Notes: generated from the letters alone by a model not told the origin. DNA of 64,000 nt from Paenibacillus sp. BSR1-1 (GCF_030403775.1 NZ_JAQMWQ010000006.1:124001-188000), one strand, 5' to 3'. Counted from the stretch's first letter, positions 46,765 through 56,494 are shown. Made by a program: numbers and translations.

Positions 46765-47142
46765 TTAATCGTTTCGGACTCGAAATCCTTTTGAGGTTTT
46801 GACCATTTTTTCTTGTTGAAAAGAATCATGGTCAGACCTTGCTTCTTTTTTGGCACTTTCCTTGTCAACCTTTAGAATAAGCGGCTCGACCAAGTCTTCG
46901 GTGCTGCTGATATTATTCCCGATTATTAATTTTCCGCTCAGCTCGTCAATTTCAATATTATCCAAGCGGAAAACAATATTCTCTAAGTAATCAATTTGAA
47001 CATGTTCAAAATGGAGATTTTTATTGCTGCCCTGCTTTTGCCCCTGTTCAAGAAGCTCAATGATCCGGTCAAGTTTCGTAACAATTTGAGAGTTTATATT
47101 ATTTTCTTTCTGTTTTTTTCTAAAAGAAAAAATTTTAAACAT
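46765..47142 (-). CDS. GerPC-like spore protein
   Basis: 125 aa from ATG 47142 behind AGGAGGGAG (the long frame to 47292 is rejected). N-terminal basic segment, coiled-coil stretch SQIVTKLDRIIELLEQGQKQ, then FEHVQIDYLENIVFRLDNIE and IDELSGKLIIGNN, resembling GerPC (..YKFDQLKIERLDGTLNIG..). Converges on the tandem-domain gene. Likely the larger, GerPC-type partner of the small GerP-like proteins. Confidence 0.62.
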   Translation of the reverse strand: MFKIFSFRKKQKENNINSQIVTKLDRIIELLEQGQKQGSNKNLHFEHVQIDYLENIVFRLDNIEIDELSGKLIIGNNISSTEDLVEPLILKVDKESAKKEARSDHDSFQQEKMVKTSKGFRVRND

Positions 47143-47288
47143 AAACTCCCTCCTAGTTTGGACAATCGCCTTTATCTTATAAAGTTTATTTTTCAGGACG
47201 GCAGGATATGAATTAAACAGTGAAACAAAAAACGCATTGTGATAAGTCACAATGCGTAAAATCAATATAATTGCACCAATAAACAAAA

Positions 47289-47723
47289 TCATTTTTTTTG
47301 AAACAGTAATACAGAAGTAAATAATAGGATAATAGCTATTATCTTTTTTGTATCAATTGGAATTGTTTTTCCACCGAAAAGGCCAAAATGATCAATTAAG
47401 GCTCCAATGATTAATTGCCCTGCTATTACAGCAACCATGGTGGGGGCTACTCCAATTTTTGGAACAACTATCACCATAATACTAACATATAATGCCCCTA
47501 GTAACCCTCCAAGCAGCTGCCATTTTGGTACAGAAAAAATAGCTCCTAGGTTACCTTTGCCAAAGAAAAGGACAAGAAAAAATAGGGCAAGTGAACCTAT
47601 TGAAAACGAAATAAATGCTGCTTCCAAGGCTCCTGTTTTTTTACCTAATCCTCCATTAATTTGAGCTTGAATGGCTATTGCGACACCGCCAACAAATGAA
47701 ATAAATGGAAAAATCCACTTCAT
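47289..47723 (-). CDS. DMT-family transporter, DUF606/YdcZ
   Basis: 144-aa, five-segment membrane protein: FISFVGGVAIAIQAQINGGL, GALEAAFISFSIGSLALFFL, GGLLGALYVSIMVIVVPKIG, VAVIAGQLIIGALIDHFGLF. Typical half-size DMT protein. ATG 47723 follows AGGAGG; the frame to 47741 is rejected. Substrate unknown. Confidence 0.83.
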   Translation of the reverse strand: MKWIFPFISFVGGVAIAIQAQINGGLGKKTGALEAAFISFSIGSLALFFLVLFFGKGNLGAIFSVPKWQLLGGLLGALYVSIMVIVVPKIGVAPTMVAVIAGQLIIGALIDHFGLFGGKTIPIDTKKIIAIILLFTSVLLFQKK

Positions 47724-47780
47724 TTTTTTTCCTCCTGACACGAAATAAAGCGCTTTTAATCATTTAAGATATAATCCTTT

Positions 47781-48310
47781 TCAAAATAGTTCACCAACAG
47801 CGTGTGTACTATTTTGCGCTCCCAGCTTTTTTATCGCTGATTTCACATATTGTTTAACCGTCAATTCGCTTATATCCATAGAATCAGCCATTTTTGATAC
47901 TGAATTTAACAAATATATCCAATAACCACAGACTTGTAGCAAATAGGTACAACCAAAACAGAATTCATGTTAGAGGTCGTTATGTACTTACTGCTTATTT
48001 GCTTCAGCAGCTCCAAACCAGTGCAATGCTTCGCTTTTTTTTTCACGAATGGCGGAATAAGGTACAGATATCATCACGTATTTCGCTAATATGTACAATT
48101 CCATTTTGGGTCAATAAAATGATACCTTCTCCAAGGTAGCTTAATGGAGAGAATCTAAATAAGTAGGCATTCTTGACAGGAAAGAGCTCTATGTACGATT
48201 CCAGGATTTTAAATAACCTTACATCATGGCAAGATGCATCATCCATGATCCAGTTATGGATATCTGCTGTAAGGTATACTTAGAAGTCAAAATATCAACT
48301 CCTTTTAGGG
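47781..48310 (-). pseudogene. LuxR-type regulator with GAF-like domain, broken
   Basis: Minus-strand pieces in several frames: YLTADIHNWIMDDASCHDVR and LYRFSPL-type sensor region (from ~48290), a GAF-like strand SNMNSVLVVPICYKSVVIGY (~47930), and the LuxR HTH SKMADSMDISELTVKQYVKS, AIKKLGAQNSTHAVGELF with stop at 47781. At least three frameshifts or stops. The plus-strand frame 47894-48139 is an antisense artefact. Confidence 0.65.
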
Positions 48311-48431
48311 GATATAATACGTATTAAATTGGGAATATTCTAACTATAGAAATAATTATATCCTATAGATAGGAATTATGAGAAATCGTTTCTCTTAATG
48401 TATGAAATAAATTCATTTAAGAAGGGAAGAT

Positions 48432-48650
48432 GTGTTTTGGCCATTTTTGACCCGCAAGCAAAAGTATACATTAGAAATGTTTAGCCAAATGCCCGCACTC
48501 ATTCCTTAGACGCACAGACAGTTAGAGAAATGTTTCCAGTTTAAAACACGCATCACGGCGGCCCATTACGATGAGGAATTACTCCAGTTGATTGTTCCAA
48601 ATACGATTATAATAAAAAAGATACAGATGATTCCAATAAATAGTAAATAA
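48432..48650 (+). pseudogene. Small ORF interrupted by one amber codon
   Basis: GTG at 48432 behind GAAGGGAAG reads FWPFLTRKQKYTLEMFSQMP, ALIP, TAG (48507-48509), then a 46-codon open frame FQFKTRITAAHYDEELLQLI to 48650, directly before a strong terminator. Only one stop breaks it. Not recognised. Confidence 0.4.
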
Positions 48651-48653
48651 ACC

Positions 48654-48687
48654 AGCTGCCCGAGGATTATCTTGGGCAGCTTTTTTA
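48654..48687 (+). terminator. Terminator
   Basis: AGCTGCCCGAG / CTTGGGCAGCT stem, 6-nt loop, TTTTTT. Confidence 0.85.
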
Positions 48688-48704
48688 TATTTCCCTTTAA
48701 GGGA

Positions 48705-48769
48705 TTGACTAAGTAAAATATTTATGTTATTTAAAATAAGGGTTAGCACTCAAAGTGATGGAGTGCTAA
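48705..48769 (+). promoter_or_regulatory. Sigma-A promoter and CIRCE operator (HrcA) of htpG
   Basis: TTGACT (48705) and a TATTTA/TTAAAAT -10 with ~17-bp spacing, followed by a perfect CIRCE: TTAGCACTC (48743-48751), 9-bp spacer, GAGTGCTAA (48761-48769). CIRCE binds the HrcA repressor. It ends 30 bp before the htpG ATG. Confidence 0.92.
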
Positions 48770-48799
48770 CGAGTTTAAATTTGAAAGGGGATATCTTAA

Positions 48800-50680
48800 A
48801 TGGTGGAAACAAAACAGTTTCAAGCAGAATCTAAACGACTATTAGACATGATGATTAACTCCATTTATACTCATCGTGAGATTTTTTTAAGAGAGTTAAT
48901 TTCCAATGCCAGCGATGCCATTGACAAACTTTATTATAAAGCGTTAACAGATGATTCTTTAACCTTTGATAAAGATAGCTATTACATAAAGGTAACGGCT
49001 GATAAAGCAGCCAGAACCCTTACGATCACCGATACTGGGATTGGAATGACGAAAGAAGAACTTGAAAATAATCTTGGAACCATTGCTAAGAGCGGCTCTT
49101 TAGCCTTTAAAAGCGAAAATGAAGTGAAAGATGGCCATGAAATCATTGGTCAATTTGGTGTCGGGTTTTATTCTGCCTTTATGGTAGCTGACGTTGTTAC
49201 TGTTACCAGTAAATCGTTAGGCAGTGATACGGCTTACAAATGGGAATCTCGTGGAGCGGAAGGATATACGATCGTGCCATGTGAGAAAGATTCCGTAGGT
49301 ACGGAAATAATTTTAAAAATTAAAGAGAATACCGAAGACGAGAATTACGATGAGTATTTAGAAGAATATCGTTTAAAATCAATCATTAAAAAATACTCAG
49401 ACTTTATTCGCTACCCAATTAAAATGGAGGTTACTTCAAGAAGGCTTAAAGAAGGCAGCGAAAATGATTACGAGGATTATCAAGAAGAACAAACCATCAA
49501 TAGTATGGTTCCAATCTGGCGCAAAAACAAAAAGGACCTGACGGACGAAGATTATTCTAATTTCTATGCAGAAAAGCATTATGGTTTTGATAAGCCATTA
49601 AAACATATCCACATTAGTGTCGATGGGGCTGTAAGATATAATGCCATCCTTTATATCCCAGAAAACATTCCGTTCGACTACTATTCACCTGAATTTGAAA
49701 AAGGGTTAGAGCTTTATTCCAGTGGAGTATTAATCATGAACAAATGCTCTGATTTACTTCCGGATTACTTTAGCTTTGTTAAAGGTATGGTCGACTCAGA
49801 GGATTTATCACTGAATATTTCACGTGAAATGCTGCAGCATGATCGCCAGTTAAAGCTGATCGCGAAAAATATCAGCAAGAAAATCAAAAGCGAATTACAA
49901 GCTTTATTGAAAAATGAACGCGAAAAATATGATGAATTTTACAAGTCATTTGGCAGACAGCTAAAATACGGTGTATACAGTGATTTCGGAACACATAAAG
50001 AAGAATTGCAGGATCTATTGATGTTCTATTCTTCTAAAGAAAAGAAAATGGTAACCTTAGATGAATATGTTTCAAGAATGCCGGAGGACCAGAAATATAT
50101 TTACTATGCTACCGGAGATTCCGTTGAAAGAATTGAAAAACTGCCGCAGACGGAGCTAGTGTCAGACAAGGGTTATGAGATTCTATATTTCACCGATGAT
50201 ATTGACGAGTTTGCAATCAAAATGCTCATGAACTACAAGGAAAAAGAATTCAAATCTGTTTCTAGTGGTGACCTCGGAATTGAGGCAGATGATAAGCAGA
50301 ATGATTCAGTAGAAGAGACTGAAAACAAGGACCTCTTTGATTATATGAAAAACATCTTATCCGGCAAAGTAACGGATGTTAGGGTTTCAAAAAGATTAAA
50401 AACCCATCCGGTATGCTTAACCACTGATGGTGAAGTAACGATTGAGATGGAGAAAATTTTAAAAGCTATGCCTGGCAACCAAAACATAAAAGCGGACAAG
50501 GTATTAGAGATTAATACAAATCATGAAGTATTCAAATCGTTAAAGGATTCATTTGCGAACGACAAAGAAAAATTGTCATTATACACAAGCCTGCTGTACA
50601 ATCAGGCCCTGTTAATTGAAGGTCTTCCAATCAATGATCCGGTTGAGTTTACAAACGATATTTGCAAAATCATGGTATAA
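48800..50680 (+). CDS. htpG: Molecular chaperone HtpG (Hsp90)
   Basis: 626-aa bacterial Hsp90. N-terminal GHKL ATPase: [57 protein letters not shown]; middle domain [41 protein letters not shown]-terminal dimerisation domain. AAGGGGAT precedes the ATG. The CIRCE in its leader puts it under HrcA, unlike B. subtilis htpG. Confidence 0.97.
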   Translation: MVETKQFQAESKRLLDMMINSIYTHREIFLRELISNASDAIDKLYYKALTDDSLTFDKDSYYIKVTADKAARTLTITDTGIGMTKEELENNLGTIAKSGSLAFKSENEVKDGHEIIGQFGVGFYSAFMVADVVTVTSKSLGSDTAYKWESRGAEGYTIVPCEKDSVGTEIILKIKENTEDENYDEYLEEYRLKSIIKKYSDFIRYPIKMEVTSRRLKEGSENDYEDYQEEQTINSMVPIWRKNKKDLTDEDYSNFYAEKHYGFDKPLKHIHISVDGAVRYNAILYIPENIPFDYYSPEFEKGLELYSSGVLIMNKCSDLLPDYFSFVKGMVDSEDLSLNISREMLQHDRQLKLIAKNISKKIKSELQALLKNEREKYDEFYKSFGRQLKYGVYSDFGTHKEELQDLLMFYSSKEKKMVTLDEYVSRMPEDQKYIYYATGDSVERIEKLPQTELVSDKGYEILYFTDDIDEFAIKMLMNYKEKEFKSVSSGDLGIEADDKQNDSVEETENKDLFDYMKNILSGKVTDVRVSKRLKTHPVCLTTDGEVTIEMEKILKAMPGNQNIKADKVLEINTNHEVFKSLKDSFANDKEKLSLYTSLLYNQALLIEGLPINDPVEFTNDICKIMV

Positions 50681-50682
50681 AT

Positions 50683-50718
50683 AAAAAGGATGGCAAGCGT
50701 GACTTGCCATCCTTTTTT
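50683..50718. terminator. Bidirectional terminator
   Basis: AAAAAGGATGGCAAG / CTTGCCATCCTTTTT stem with 5-nt loop between convergent htpG and the MBL gene. Confidence 0.9.
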
Positions 50719-51574
50719 AATGCAGATTCCCATCAACATACTTACCGTAATCCGGAATTGCAATTTGATCAAACTCATCCACTAGTCTGTTCAAGCCATC
50801 TTCCAATACGTCCCCAGTCACTGGCAATCCATGGCCGGTTACAGCAACAGAAGGTTTTAAAACCTCCAATTTTTTAACTGATTCCCATGCTGCCTTCCAA
50901 TCCGTTGTAAAATATCTTGGCGGACCATTAATGCCTTGTTCTTGTGTAATGACTTTATATAAGGAATCCTGCTTTACATTAATAAAAGCATCACCGGCTA
51001 TTAAAGCGCGGTCTTCCTCTCTGAAAAAGGAAACATGTCCAGGTGTATGGCCTGGTGTATGGATCCAGCGGAACCCAGGCAAATGTGGAACGCTTCCATC
51101 GGAAGGGAGTTTTTCAACACTCTTTCCAAGATTAATTGGCTCATTTGGAAATAAAGGAGACATCTTCGCCACCATTCCGCCTTCTACAGTCAGATCTGGT
51201 TCTGGATAGCTTTGTTTATCTGTTAAATATGGTAATTCCAATTCATGTGCATAAACGGGGACTCTCCAATGATTTACTAACTCAATAATCGCACCCACAT
51301 GGTCAAAATGTCCGTGTGTTAAAATAATCGCTTGCGGTTTGCTCCCAGCACCAAAACGCTCTTCCGCTGCCGAGATAATTTCATCGGCTGATCCGGGCAT
51401 TCCCGCATCAACCAACACAAATGACTTTGAAGCAGGGTTACCTACAAAGCAAATATTGACAATCTGAATGGTATGACAATACAAATCTGGTAATACATCA
51501 ATCCCGACGCCGCTTCCTATAGACGTGGCTGGAATAAATTTATAATCATCTCCATACGATAGTTCATTATCCAT
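50717..51574 (-). CDS. MBL-fold hydrolase
   Basis: 285-aa MBL protein: ILTHGHFDHVGA (HxHxDH), FRWIHTPGHTPGHVSFF, ALIAGDAF, and C-terminal VTGHGLPVTG metal His. ATG 51574 follows AAGGAGA; the frame to 51631 is rejected. Resembles Bacillus YtnP/YflN-type hydrolases; substrate (lactone, thioester or other) unknown. Divergent from the SAM riboswitch operon. Confidence 0.85.
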   Translation of the reverse strand: MDNELSYGDDYKFIPATSIGSGVGIDVLPDLYCHTIQIVNICFVGNPASKSFVLVDAGMPGSADEIISAAEERFGAGSKPQAIILTHGHFDHVGAIIELVNHWRVPVYAHELELPYLTDKQSYPEPDLTVEGGMVAKMSPLFPNEPINLGKSVEKLPSDGSVPHLPGFRWIHTPGHTPGHVSFFREEDRALIAGDAFINVKQDSLYKVITQEQGINGPPRYFTTDWKAAWESVKKLEVLKPSVAVTGHGLPVTGDVLEDGLNRLVDEFDQIAIPDYGKYVDGNLH

Positions 51575-51736
51575 TGGGAATCTCCTTATCATTAAATGGT
51601 TTGAGAGTAGTTTTTTCCCAGCAGCCTTCATTTATTCTAAAAGCAGTTTTTTAAACAAAATAAATTGTTAAAATATTTTAATCATTTATATTGACGAATC
51701 CCTATTGGTATAGTAGGATTAATGTCATCAACTAAA

Positions 51737-51887
51737 TATCGCTTATCTAGAGCGGCTGAGGGACTGGCCCGTTGAAGCCCGGCAACCTACAAAGAAAGGT
51801 GCCAATTCCAGCAAAATGTGCTCATTTTGGGAGATAAGGTGTTTTACATAAGTGAAGACGCCTTTCCTTAATGGGGAAGGCGTTTTT
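51737..51887 (+). promoter_or_regulatory. SAM-I (S-box) riboswitch with terminator
   Basis: Canonical S-box: CTTATCTAGAGCGGCTGAGG, GACTGGCCCGTTGAAGCCCG, GCAACCT, AAGGTGCCAATTCCAGC, closing AGATAAGGTG. It is followed by the terminator ACGCCTTTCC / GGGGAAGGCGT and TTTTT (51858-51887). Shuts off the sulfur operon when SAM is abundant. Confidence 0.95.
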
Positions 51888-51908
51888 GTGAAAAGGGGGG
51901 CGAATTAT

Positions 51909-52064
51909 CTGAAACCAACAGAATGGCAAGAAATTGCTTCACACCTTGAGCAAATGCTTGGCACATTAAAATTCGGATCCATCACCCTAGTGGTTCAAGA
52001 TGGCAAGGTAGTGCAAATTGAGAAAAATGAAAAGGTTCGTCTTCAATCAAATAAAACGCGCTGA
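51909..52064 (+). CDS. DUF2292 small protein (YezD-like)
   Basis: ~51-aa protein: QMLGTLKFGSITLVVQDGKV, VQIEKNEKVRL, matching DUF2292/YezD. The only in-frame ATG/GTG/TTG starts (GTG 51852, 51888) lie in or at the edge of the riboswitch terminator, whereas CTG 51909 is 8 nt behind GGGGGG and gives the family length. CTG is therefore proposed as start. First gene of the SAM-controlled operon; role unknown. Confidence 0.7.
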   Translation: MKPTEWQEIASHLEQMLGTLKFGSITLVVQDGKVVQIEKNEKVRLQSNKTR

Positions 52065-52145
52065 CTAGAAATACTAGAGGCGGTCTTTACCATATTTTTG
52101 ATGGAAGACTGCTTTTTTTATAGACTGAGAGGAGGCTAATAAGAA

Positions 52146-52862
52146 ATGACGAGTTCAGTAACTTATGAAAATTGGAATCAAATTTCAGATTCGTTTTCTA
52201 TAGAAGATGAATCGAAGGGTGCTCTTGGTGTTCTAAAATGGGCCTATAACAATTATTCAGAAGAGAAAATTGTTTATGCATCCAGCTTTGGGGCAGAAGC
52301 GATTGTATTAATAGATTTGATTCATCAGGTGAAACCGGATGCCCATATAGTTTTTTTAGACACAGGGCTACATTTTCTAGAAACCTATGATGTCATTGAT
52401 AAAATCCAAGCCCGTTTTCCTACATTGAAAATTGAAAAGAAACAGCCTGCACTTACATTGGATGAACAATCTGCCCAGTATGGATCAGCTTTATGGAAAC
52501 GGGATCCAAACCAATGCTGTCAAATTCGTAAAGTAATTCCGTTAAGGGAAACGCTGACCCAGAAGGAAGCGTGGATCTCGGGGCTTCGCCGCGAGCAGTC
52601 TCCAACAAGGCAGAATACTCAAATTCTAAATAAGGATGACAAATTTGAAAATATTAAAATTTGTCCATTGATTCATTGGACATGGGATGAAGTCTGGTCC
52701 TATATCCGCGAGAAAGACCTTCCTTATAACGAACTGCACGATCGTAATTATCCAAGTATAGGATGTTTTCCTTGTACTCAGCCAGTAAGCGCTAATGGCG
52801 ATTCTCGTGAAGGGCGCTGGTCTGGAAGCAGCAAGACTGAGTGCGGTTTGCATTCATCGTAA
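52146..52862 (+). CDS. cysH: APS/PAPS reductase
   Basis: 238-aa thioredoxin-dependent reductase that converts (phospho)adenylyl sulfate to sulfite. Visible: [35 protein letters not shown], Fe-S cysteines C124-C125 (CCQIRK) and C207/C210 (CFPC), catalytic C233 in KTECGLH near the C-terminus. The CC..CxxC set indicates a 4Fe-4S enzyme that can use APS. GAGAGGAGG precedes the ATG. Confidence 0.94.
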   Translation: MTSSVTYENWNQISDSFSIEDESKGALGVLKWAYNNYSEEKIVYASSFGAEAIVLIDLIHQVKPDAHIVFLDTGLHFLETYDVIDKIQARFPTLKIEKKQPALTLDEQSAQYGSALWKRDPNQCCQIRKVIPLRETLTQKEAWISGLRREQSPTRQNTQILNKDDKFENIKICPLIHWTWDEVWSYIREKDLPYNELHDRNYPSIGCFPCTQPVSANGDSREGRWSGSSKTECGLHSS

Positions 52863-52875
52863 GGAGGGGGTTCTA

Positions 52876-53967
52876 ACGCTTACAATCATTGCTATTACCA
52901 TCGGAATATTCTTTGCCGCCAATATTGGAGCAAGCGGGGCAGCAGCCTCCATGGGAATTTCCTATGGTGCCGGAGTAATAAAAAAACAAGTAGCTTTGTT
53001 CCTTTGTGGAATAGTGGTCTTTCTAGGTGCCTGGCTGGGTGGTGGCGAGGTTGTAAAAACAATTGAGGGCGGTATTGTTCCAAGCGGTACTTTTACAAAT
53101 GCAATTGCCTTAATTGTGTTAGCTGCAGCAGCATTATCCTTATTTTTAGCAAATGTATTTGGAATCCCGTTATCCACCAGTGAAGTGACGGTAGGTTCTG
53201 TGGTTGGGGCAGGCATTGTCTATCAATCTGTATACCTAGGGAAGCTTTTATGGATTGCCGTGTTTTGGCTGTTCACACCCTTTGCCGCCTTTGTGATTGC
53301 CATCCTTGCTGCAAGTTTTTTAAAAATAAAACCAATAAAATCTTTTGTTGAAAACTCAAAGGCTGGGCCCATTTTGGCAGTATTGGTTGTCATCATGGGA
53401 CTATTCGAAGCCTTTTCAGCAGGAATGAACAATGTGGCAAATGCTGTTGGCCCCTTAGTGGCCGCAGGTTTAATGTCAAAAGGAACTGGAGTTTTTTGGG
53501 GCGGCCTGGCAGTTGCCTTAGGTGCATTCCTTCTTGGTCACAAAGTGATTGAAACAAATGGTAAAAAAATTACCACACTGAAGTTAGAAGAAGGCTGTGT
53601 CATTTCAGGTACAGGAGCAAGCATTGTCACTGTTGCTTCCATATTTGGAATACCGGTGCCATTAACGCAAATCACAACGTCTTCTATTATAGGAATTGGT
53701 TTTGCCAAGCATGGGAAATCCGTATTAAAAAAGGACATCGTTGTACAGCTTTTTACAGTATGGATCGTTTCACCCGTTTTATCAATGGTCCTTTCCTATA
53801 CGATCATCCAATTAATTATTGTTCAAAATTTTTACCCGATCATTGTTATGATTGGCGCTCTCATCTCCGTATTCGGAGTTCTATTCTTAATGAAAAAGTC
53901 TTCACCATCTGGTGCGGCTTCCAATAAACCAATCACAAATGAATTCAAACTAGTAAAGAAAGGTTGA
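52876..53967 (+). CDS. cysP: Sulfate permease, PiT family
   Basis: ~363-aa membrane protein: [80 protein letters not shown]. These duplicated inorganic phosphate transporter-type motifs match B. subtilis CysP. TAAGGAGGGGG overlaps the cysH stop, but no ATG/GTG/TTG follows it in frame. ACG at 52876 sits where an ATG is expected; ATC 52885 and ATT 52888 are alternatives. The next upstream ATG (52795) lies 67 nt inside cysH. Confidence 0.88.
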   Translation, partial: TLTIIAITIGIFFAANIGASGAAASMGISYGAGVIKKQVALFLCGIVVFLGAWLGGGEVVKTIEGGIVPSGTFTNAIALIVLAAAALSLFLANVFGIPLSTSEVTVGSVVGAGIVYQSVYLGKLLWIAVFWLFTPFAAFVIAILAASFLKIKPIKSFVENSKAGPILAVLVVIMGLFEAFSAGMNNVANAVGPLVAAGLMSKGTGVFWGGLAVALGAFLLGHKVIETNGKKITTLKLEEGCVISGTGASIVTVASIFGIPVPLTQITTSSIIGIGFAKHGKSVLKKDIVVQLFTVWIVSPVLSMVLSYTIIQLIIVQNFYPIIVMIGALISVFGVLFLMKKSSPSGAASNKPITNEFKLVKKG

Positions 53968-53972
53968 TTATT

Positions 53973-55121
53973 ATGTCATTTTTACCAAAACCTCATGGAG
54001 GAAAGCTTGTTGAAGCCTTCGATCCTTACTATGATTTCTCTAATGTTGAAAAAGAACTTAACATTGATGCGATTGCCTTAAGTGACCTTGAATTGATTGG
54101 AATTGGACTTTTTAGTCCATTAAAAGGTTTCCTTGGAAAAGAAGATTATGAGTCAGTTGTAAACAATATGCGTTTGGCGGATAATACAATTTGGTCTATT
54201 CCTGTTACTCTTCCAGTATCCTATGAAATTGCGGCTACGTTGGTTGCGGGCGAGGAAATTAAGTTAAAATATAACGATGAGGTTTATGGAGTCATTAAGG
54301 TTTCTGAATGGTATGAGCCAGATTTAGAGAAGGAAGCTATTGAAGTTTATAAGACAAATGAACATGCTCATCCTGGTGTGAAACGTCTATTTGAAAGAGG
54401 TCCTGTTTATGTTGCAGGTGATGTAGTGCTCGTTAAAAAACCGGAAAAAGGCGTTTTCGGTGATGTTTGGTTCGAGCCAAAAGAAACTCGTGCGTTATTT
54501 GAAGAAAAAGGCTGGAAGACTGTAGTTGGTTTCCAAACTCGTAATCCTATTCACCGCGCCCATGAGTATATTCAAAAAGCTGCTCTTGAGACGGTTGATG
54601 GACTGTTTGTTAATCCGCTTGTTGGTGAAACAAAGTCTGATGATGTCCCAGCAGATGTCCGTCTTAAAAGCTATCGAGTATTATTAGAAAACTACTATCC
54701 AAAAGAACGTGTTCAGCTTGGAGTTTACCCTGCTGCCATGCGCTATGCAGGTCCTAGAGAAGCGGTTTTCCATGCGATTGCCCGGAAGAATTTTGGCTGC
54801 ACTCACTTTATTGTCGGCCGTGACCATGCAGGAGTTGGCAATTATTATGGAACCTATGATGCACAGCACATTTTTAGTAATTTTACAGAAGAGGAACTTG
54901 GAATTAAACCTTTATTCTTTGAGCATAGCTTCTACTGCACAAAATGCGATGGTATGGCATCCGATAAAACTTGCCCGCATGGTAAGGAAGATCGTGTGAT
55001 TCTATCAGGTACAAAGGTTAGAGAATTACTTCGTGCCGGACAGCTTCCACCGTCCACCTTCAGCAGAAAAGAAGTGGTCGAAGTTCTAATTGAAGGCATG
55101 AGAGAAAAAACAACTGTTTAA
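53973..55121 (+). CDS. sat: Sulfate adenylyltransferase
   Basis: 382-aa ATP sulfurylase that makes APS from sulfate and ATP. Visible: [40 protein letters not shown] (QTRNPxHRAHE nucleotide-binding motif), [40 protein letters not shown], and [16 protein letters not shown] zinc-like cysteines. ATG 53973 follows GAAAGG; the in-frame TTG 53964 overlaps the cysP stop. Confidence 0.96.
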   Translation: MSFLPKPHGGKLVEAFDPYYDFSNVEKELNIDAIALSDLELIGIGLFSPLKGFLGKEDYESVVNNMRLADNTIWSIPVTLPVSYEIAATLVAGEEIKLKYNDEVYGVIKVSEWYEPDLEKEAIEVYKTNEHAHPGVKRLFERGPVYVAGDVVLVKKPEKGVFGDVWFEPKETRALFEEKGWKTVVGFQTRNPIHRAHEYIQKAALETVDGLFVNPLVGETKSDDVPADVRLKSYRVLLENYYPKERVQLGVYPAAMRYAGPREAVFHAIARKNFGCTHFIVGRDHAGVGNYYGTYDAQHIFSNFTEEELGIKPLFFEHSFYCTKCDGMASDKTCPHGKEDRVILSGTKVRELLRAGQLPPSTFSRKEVVEVLIEGMREKTTV

Positions 55122-55133
55122 GGGTGAACTAAG

Positions 55134-55733
55134 ATGAGTAAATCAACGAATATCACATGGCATGATACAACTATCTCGAAAGCTGATCGCAATGCACAAA
55201 ATGGACACGGAAGCTGTACACTTTGGTTTACTGGTCTTTCTGGTTCTGGCAAATCGACAATCGCAAATGCGGTCTCCAATGAATTGTTCCGTCAAGGAAT
55301 TAATGAGTATGTTCTAGATGGTGACAATATTCGCCATGGTTTAAACAAAGACCTTGGCTTTTCAGACCATGACCGAACAGAAAACATTCGACGTATTGGA
55401 GAGGTGGCGAAGCTTTTCGTGGATAGCGGGAAGATCGTCACAACCGCCTTTATTTCTCCTTTCCGCTCCGATCGGGAACAAGTAAGGGATATATTTACAG
55501 AGGGAGAATTCATTGAAGTTTTTGTTAGCTGTCCAATCGAAGAATGTGAAAAGCGTGATCCAAAGCAGCTTTATGCAAAAGCGCGCCGCGGTGAGATTAA
55601 AGATTTTACAGGGATTGATTCTCCTTATGAAGCCCCTGAAAAACCAGAAATCACCATTCATTCAAATGAGGTTACAGTTGGAGAAGCGGTGGAGCAGGTA
55701 TTAAATTACCTGCGAGAGAAAAACATAATTTAG
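55134..55733 (+). CDS. cysC: Adenylyl-sulfate kinase
   Basis: 199-aa APS kinase: P-loop FTGLSGSGKSTIANAVS near residues 33-49, DGDNIRHGLNKDLGFSDHDR, TAFISPFRSDREQVRDIF, KARRGEIKDFTGIDSPYEAP. Makes PAPS. 12 nt after sat. Its presence with a CC-type CysH means either APS or PAPS may be the reductase substrate. Confidence 0.95.
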   Translation: MSKSTNITWHDTTISKADRNAQNGHGSCTLWFTGLSGSGKSTIANAVSNELFRQGINEYVLDGDNIRHGLNKDLGFSDHDRTENIRRIGEVAKLFVDSGKIVTTAFISPFRSDREQVRDIFTEGEFIEVFVSCPIEECEKRDPKQLYAKARRGEIKDFTGIDSPYEAPEKPEITIHSNEVTVGEAVEQVLNYLREKNII

Positions 55734-55761
55734 AAGGTTTCGAGTGAGGGGAGCAGTCACC

Positions 55762-56484
55762 GTGAAGGCAATTCTATACATTGGCCATGGAACTCGTTCA
55801 AAAAAAGGAGCAGAGGAAGCCAAATCCTTTATCCAAAGGGTAATTGAAAGGATTAATGTTCCGATTCAGGAAGTCAGTTTCCTCGAGTTGACTCACCCAT
55901 TTATTGAAGAGGGCTTTCGTCGATGTGTGGAAAGGGGAGCAACAGAAGTAACTGTTGTTCCGCTGTTCCTTTTAGCTGCTGGTCATATAAAAGAAGATAT
56001 CCCTAATACTATTTTTGCCTTGCGTGAGAATTATCCACACATTCCTATAAAGGTAAAGGATCCTTTCGGAGTACAGGGGATCCTCCTTGATGGTGTTGCT
56101 GAACTTGTTAGAGATACTGTATCAGATTTATCTTCAAACGATTCTATCCTGATTGTCGGGAGAGGCAGCAGCGATCCAACTATTCACAATGCCTTTAAAG
56201 AAATTTCCTTAGGTATTCGTCAGCGTCTTGGTATTGAGCATGTTTTAGTTTGTTTTTTGGCAGCAGCTGAGCCGAGACTGGATGAAGGTTTAGAGAATAT
56301 TAGCAGCGGTGCGGCCAGAAGGGTTATTGTTGTCCCGTACTTATTATTTTCGGGTCTGCTCTTAAATGAAGTAAATCAAAAGGTGCTCAAAAGGCAAAAT
56401 AGTGGTCAGCGGATTGTTCACACTGGGCAATTAAGTAAGCACCGTATAATAGAGGATATTGTTATTCAACGAGCGATAGAATAA
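55762..56484 (+). CDS. sirB: Sirohydrochlorin ferrochelatase
   Basis: 240-aa CbiX/SirB chelatase (B. subtilis YlnE type): ILYIGHGTRSKKGAEEAKSF, HPFIEEGFRRCVERGATEVT, VVPLFLLAAGHIKEDIP, and second repeat ILIVGRGSSDP, RVIVVPYLLFSGLLLNEV. It inserts iron to form siroheme for sulfite reductase. Start GTG 55762, 9 nt behind GAGGGGA; GTG 55744 is an alternative. The usual partners ylnD (methyltransferase) and ylnF (dehydrogenase) are absent here. Confidence 0.9.
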   Translation: MKAILYIGHGTRSKKGAEEAKSFIQRVIERINVPIQEVSFLELTHPFIEEGFRRCVERGATEVTVVPLFLLAAGHIKEDIPNTIFALRENYPHIPIKVKDPFGVQGILLDGVAELVRDTVSDLSSNDSILIVGRGSSDPTIHNAFKEISLGIRQRLGIEHVLVCFLAAAEPRLDEGLENISSGAARRVIVVPYLLFSGLLLNEVNQKVLKRQNSGQRIVHTGQLSKHRIIEDIVIQRAIE

Positions 56485-56494
56485 GATTTGGGAC

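Noticed and set aside
46765..47292. 175-aa form of the GerPC-like protein
   Set aside because: The extension overlaps the DUF606 gene end and the real ATG at 47142 has AGGAGGGAG upstream.
47894..48139. Plus-strand 81-aa ORF
   Set aside because: Antisense to the broken GAF/LuxR regulator, with no family pattern and no ribosome site.
51852..51890. GTG starts for the YezD-like gene
   Set aside because: They are inside, or at the edge of, the riboswitch terminator hairpin and lack an SD.
52795..52875. ATG at 52795 as cysP start
   Set aside because: It lies 67 nt inside cysH, adds non-homologous residues, and ignores the strong AAGGAGG at 52861.
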